The notes beneath the pieces are model-generated. The model had not been told where the DNA came from and ran no database searches. It saw nothing but the letters and a program-made list of their open reading frames with translations. The position numbers and the translations under genes were made by a program. Shown here piece after piece: positions 5,495-8,108 of a DNA stretch of 8,108 bases. Source of the stretch: Phyllobacteriaceae bacterium (lineage in GTDB: Bacteria; Pseudomonadota; Alphaproteobacteria; Rhizobiales; Ancalomicrobiaceae); assembly GCA_012517025.1 (NCBI GenBank), contig JAAYVT010000076.1:1-8108 (forward strand). The letters run 5' to 3'. Position 1 is the stretch's first letter. Each line of letters starts with the position of its first letter.

Positions 5495-6212
5495 GATCGC
5501 CGCCACCAACCGGTGGCGCGATCACGCGCTCGCCGAGAAGGCCCTGCTCGGGCTCGGCCTTCTCGCCGTGGCGCTTCTCGCCCCGCCGTGGCCGACCGGC
5601 CTCGCCATCCTCGCCGTCGCCACCCTGGTGGTGACGGCGGGCGCCGGCGTGGCCGTCGCGACGTGGCTGCGGGTGCTCGCCGCGCCGCTCGGCTTCGTGC
5701 TGACCGGGGCGGCGACCCTGCTCGTCACCGTCGGACCGCACGGTATCGCCCTCGCCCCCGGCGGCCTCACGGCCGCGGTGACCCTCACGCTGCGCGCCAC
5801 CGCCGCCGTCGCCGGCCTCCTCACCCTGACGCTGACCACCCCGGCGACCGAGCTGGTGACGGCGCTGCGGCGACTGAAGGTGCCGGTCGAGATCGTCGAG
5901 ATCGCGCTGCTCACCCACCGCTTCCTCTTGGTGGCCGGCGACACCGCCCAGGCGATGGGGACCGCCCAGGCCGCCCGCCTCGGTCACACCGACTGGAAGC
6001 GCCGCATCCGCTCGACCGGCATGCTGGCGGCGAACCTGTTGCCGCGCACCCTCGACCGCGCCCGCCGGGTCGAGCAAGGGCTCGCCGCCCGCGGCTGGAC
6101 CGGCGCCTCGCTCGCGGTGCTGTCGCCGGCGCGTCCGGTCTCCCGTCCCCGTCTCGCCGCGATCGTCGCCACGCTCGCCGCCCTCGCCGTCCTCGGGATC
6201 GCCTCCGCATGA
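5478..6212 (+). CDS. cbiQ: cobalt ECF transporter transmembrane coupling protein CbiQ
   Basis: The T-component that links CbiM to the ATPase CbiO and transmits ATP-driven movement. It has 244 residues from this start. The N-terminus (DRIAATNRWRDH, 5-16) is typical; hydrophobic helices follow (about 22-60, 66-85, 97-119). Coupling-helix motifs are present: TPATELVTALRRLKVP (121-136), AARLG (165-169) and GLAARGW (201-207), the Ala-Arg-Gly signatures that contact the ATPase. The ATG at 5478 was chosen because GGGAG (5462-5466) precedes it and the protein then begins like its relatives; an in-frame ATG at 5442 would add 12 residues and overlap cbiN by 53 nt, without a Shine-Dalgarno site. Its stop overlaps the cbiO start by 4 nt (ATGA). 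Confidence 0.93.
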   Translation: MTPIDRIAATNRWRDHALAEKALLGLGLLAVALLAPPWPTGLAILAVATLVVTAGAGVAVATWLRVLAAPLGFVLTGAATLLVTVGPHGIALAPGGLTAAVTLTLRATAAVAGLLTLTLTTPATELVTALRRLKVPVEIVEIALLTHRFLLVAGDTAQAMGTAQAARLGHTDWKRRIRSTGMLAANLLPRTLDRARRVEQGLAARGWTGASLAVLSPARPVSRPRLAAIVATLAALAVLGIASA

Positions 6213-6940
6213 GCCTCTTCTCCGCCGAAGGCCTCGCCTACGTCTATCCCGGCGGCGTGCCCGCCCTGATCGACGTCGATCTGACGATCGAACAGGGCCG
6301 CCGCCTCGCCATCCTCGGCCCCAACGGCGCCGGCAAGACGACGCTGCTGCTCCATCTCAACGGCACGCTGCGCCCGAGCGCCGGCCGCCTGCTCCTCGAC
6401 GGCACCCCCGTCGGCTGGGACCGCGCCGGGCTTCTCGCCTGGCGCCGCCGCGTCGGCCTCGTCCTGCAGGACGCCGACGATCAGCTCTTCGCCCCGACCG
6501 TGTTCGAGGACGTCTCCTTCGGCCCGATGAACCTCGGTCTGCCGCCGGCCGAGGTCGAGGCGCGGGTGAACGAGGCGCTTTCCGCCCTCGACATCGCCGA
6601 TCTTTCCGCCCGCGCCCCGCACATGCTGTCCTTCGGCCAGAAGAAGCGGGCGGCGATCGCCGGCGCGGTGGCGATGCGGCCGGAGATCCTGCTGCTCGAC
6701 GAGCCGACCGCCGGCCTCGACACCCGCTCCGCCCGCCGCCTGCTCGCCACGCTGGAAGCGCTGGAGGCGGCCGGCACGACGCTGGTCTTCACCACCCACG
6801 ACGTCGCCATGGCGCATCGCTTCGCCCACGACGCCCTGCTCTTCGCCGACGGCCGCATCGTCGCGCGCGGGCCGGTCGGCGACGTCCTCACCGACGCCGC
6901 CACCATGGACCGGGCCGGCCTCGACGCCGTCGGAGCCTGA
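6209..6940 (+). CDS. cbiO: cobalt ECF transporter ATP-binding protein CbiO
   Basis: The cytoplasmic ABC ATPase that powers cobalt import. It has 243 residues. Nucleotide-binding motifs are intact and correctly ordered: Walker A GPNGAGKTT (37-45, Lys43), Q-loop Gln87 in LVLQDADDQLF, ABC signature LSFGQKKR (140-147, the CbiO-type variant of LSGGQ), Walker B LLLDEP (161-166, catalytic Glu165), D-loop GLD (169-171) and switch His197 in FTTHD. Only one ATPase gene is present, so it should form a homodimer. The ATG overlaps the cbiQ stop (ATGA), fixing the start; longer in-frame extension into cbiQ is a shadow. The C-terminus has no extra domain. Confidence 0.97.
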   Translation: MSLFSAEGLAYVYPGGVPALIDVDLTIEQGRRLAILGPNGAGKTTLLLHLNGTLRPSAGRLLLDGTPVGWDRAGLLAWRRRVGLVLQDADDQLFAPTVFEDVSFGPMNLGLPPAEVEARVNEALSALDIADLSARAPHMLSFGQKKRAAIAGAVAMRPEILLLDEPTAGLDTRSARRLLATLEALEAAGTTLVFTTHDVAMAHRFAHDALLFADGRIVARGPVGDVLTDAATMDRAGLDAVGA

Positions 6941-6945
6941 CCGCC

Positions 6946-8108
6946 GTGGCCGCGCCCGCGCCGAGCGATCCCCTCGCCGCCCTCGCCCCGCCCTGGGTGC
7001 TGCTCGAGGATCGTCTCGCCCCGGGCCGACCGGCGAAGCTCTACGCGAACCCGGTCGGCGAGATCCGCGCCGATCGCCCCGACGAGGTCGACGCGGCGCT
7101 CGCCGCCCTCGACGCCGCCCGCGCCCGCGGCTTCCACGCCGCCGGGTTCCTCTCCTACGAACTCGGTTACGGGCTGGAGCCGCGCCTCGCCCCGCTCCTG
7201 CCCGAGGGCCGCCGCCTGCAGCTCTTGTGGTTCGGCCTGTTCGAAGCGCCGATCGCCCTCGACCCGGCCGCCCTCGACGACGCCTTCGCCCGGCGCGGGC
7301 CACCACCGCCGCTCGGCGATCTCGCCTTCGGCCACGACGGCGCGACGCATGCCGAGAAGGTCGCGCGCATCCACGACCATCTCGATCGCGGCGACGTCTA
7401 TCAGGTCAACCTGACGGTGCCGATCGACTTCCGGCTCGACGGCGATCCGTTCGCCCTCCACGCCGCCCTGCGCGCCGCTCAACCGGTGGCGCACGGCGGC
7501 GTGGTGGCGTTGCCCGAGGCGACCATCCTGTCGGTGTCGCCGGAACTCTTCGTCGAAATCGAAGGCGACCGCCTCACCACCCGGCCGATGAAGGGCACGA
7601 CCCCGCGCGGCGCCACCCCGGCCGAGGACGCGGCGGCGGCGGAGGCCCTCGCCCGCGACGAGAAACAGCGCGCCGAGAACCTGATGATCGTCGACCTGAT
7701 GCGCAACGATCTCTCGCGCGTCGCCGTGGTCGGCTCGGTCGAGGTCCCCGACCTCTTCCGCGTCGAGACCTACCCGAGCCTGCACACCATGACCTCGACG
7801 GTGACCGCCCGTCTCGCCCCGGCGACGACCACCGCCGACGTCGTCCGCGCGATCTTCCCCTGCGGTTCGATCACCGGCGCGCCGAAGGTCATGGCGATGT
7901 CGATCATCCGCGATCTCGAGCCCCGCCCCCGCGACGTCTACACCGGCGCGATCGGCGCCTTCGCCCCCGACGGCTCGGCCCGCCTCAACGTCGCCATCCG
8001 CACGGCGACCGTCTTTGCCGACGGCACCGCCACCTGGGGCACCGGCGGCGGCATCGTCGCGGACAGCGTCGGGGCGGCCGAATGGCACGAGGCACGGCTG
8101 AAGGCCCG
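6946..8108 (+). CDS. pabB: aminodeoxychorismate synthase component I, 3'-truncated
   Basis: Converts chorismate plus ammonia to 4-amino-4-deoxychorismate, the precursor of p-aminobenzoate for folate. The frame is open from a GTG 5 nt after cbiO to the window end: 387 complete codons, no stop. Chorismate-binding family motifs: YELGYGLEP (71-79), YQVNLT (152-157), the PabB motif RPMKGTTPRG (213-222, with Lys216 that attacks chorismate C2 in PabB; anthranilate synthase usually lacks it), MIVDLMRNDLSRV (247-259), CGSITGAPK (306-314) and a GTGGGIVADS near 365-374. These point to PabB rather than TrpE. The GTG start is the first in the frame after cbiO and has GGAG (6932-6935) 10 nt upstream; no ATG start is available nearby, so start confidence is moderate. 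Some relatives fuse PabB to a PabC lyase domain; the cut end hides whether this one does. Confidence 0.93.
   Translation, partial: MAAPAPSDPLAALAPPWVLLEDRLAPGRPAKLYANPVGEIRADRPDEVDAALAALDAARARGFHAAGFLSYELGYGLEPRLAPLLPEGRRLQLLWFGLFEAPIALDPAALDDAFARRGPPPPLGDLAFGHDGATHAEKVARIHDHLDRGDVYQVNLTVPIDFRLDGDPFALHAALRAAQPVAHGGVVALPEATILSVSPELFVEIEGDRLTTRPMKGTTPRGATPAEDAAAAEALARDEKQRAENLMIVDLMRNDLSRVAVVGSVEVPDLFRVETYPSLHTMTSTVTARLAPATTTADVVRAIFPCGSITGAPKVMAMSIIRDLEPRPRDVYTGAIGAFAPDGSARLNVAIRTATVFADGTATWGTGGGIVADSVGAAEWHEARLKA

Noticed and set aside
6481..8088. Long open frame of 535 codons on the minus strand opposite cbiO and pabB
   Set aside because: It lies fully antisense to two genes with intact motifs, and its translation is Gly/Arg/Glu/Val-rich without recognisable domains.

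Overview
The window is very GC-rich, with strong G/C bias at third codon positions. The protein families and the alphaproteobacterial style of the CbiMNQO and DUF2478/MogA proteins suggest a soil, aquatic or plant-associated alphaproteobacterium, probably Hyphomicrobiales (Rhizobiales)-like. This placement is inference from content, not a database match. Most long open frames on opposite strands are GC-driven shadows; ten genes (two cut by the window edges) account for almost all of the sequence.

Layout. 1-432 (+): 3' end of folK (folate pathway pyrophosphokinase). 433-569: short convergent intergenic stretch with a three-copy 21-nt repeat and a hairpin. 570-1651 (-): a two-gene operon, mogA (molybdopterin adenylyltransferase) followed 2 nt later by a DUF2478 gene. 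1652-1798: divergent promoter region. 1799-2974 (+): nnrS-type heme/copper membrane protein linked to nitric oxide tolerance. 2999-3022: shared terminator between convergent genes. 3046-3564 (-): periplasmic PCuA(C)-type copper chaperone. 3678-4067 (-): small exported CxxC protein resembling DUF2946, with a perfect 16-bp dyad (3657-3672) between the two. 4178-4409 (+): cobalamin riboswitch, then its expression platform (4410-4527). 4528-6940 (+): cbiM-cbiN-cbiQ-cbiO, a cobalt ECF-type transporter. 6946-8108 (+): pabB (aminodeoxychorismate synthase component I), starting with GTG 5 nt after cbiO and running off the window.

How the genes fit together. Between two folate genes (folK and pabB) lies a block concerned with metals: molybdenum cofactor completion (mogA, perhaps DUF2478), a heme/copper NO-response protein (nnrS), periplasmic copper delivery (PCuAC plus the CxxC protein) and cobalt import for B12 (cbiMNQO). 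Mo, Cu and NnrS genes side by side suggest support for respiratory or nitrogen-oxide metalloenzymes. The dyad at 3657-3672 has the layout of a CRP/FNR-family site (TTGTC-N4-GACAA), which would fit NO- or oxygen-responsive control. The riboswitch should shut down cobalt import when B12 is plentiful and, because pabB follows so tightly, may also influence PABA/folate synthesis. I see no mobile element, CRISPR array, tRNA or rRNA, and no clearly new defence-type system.
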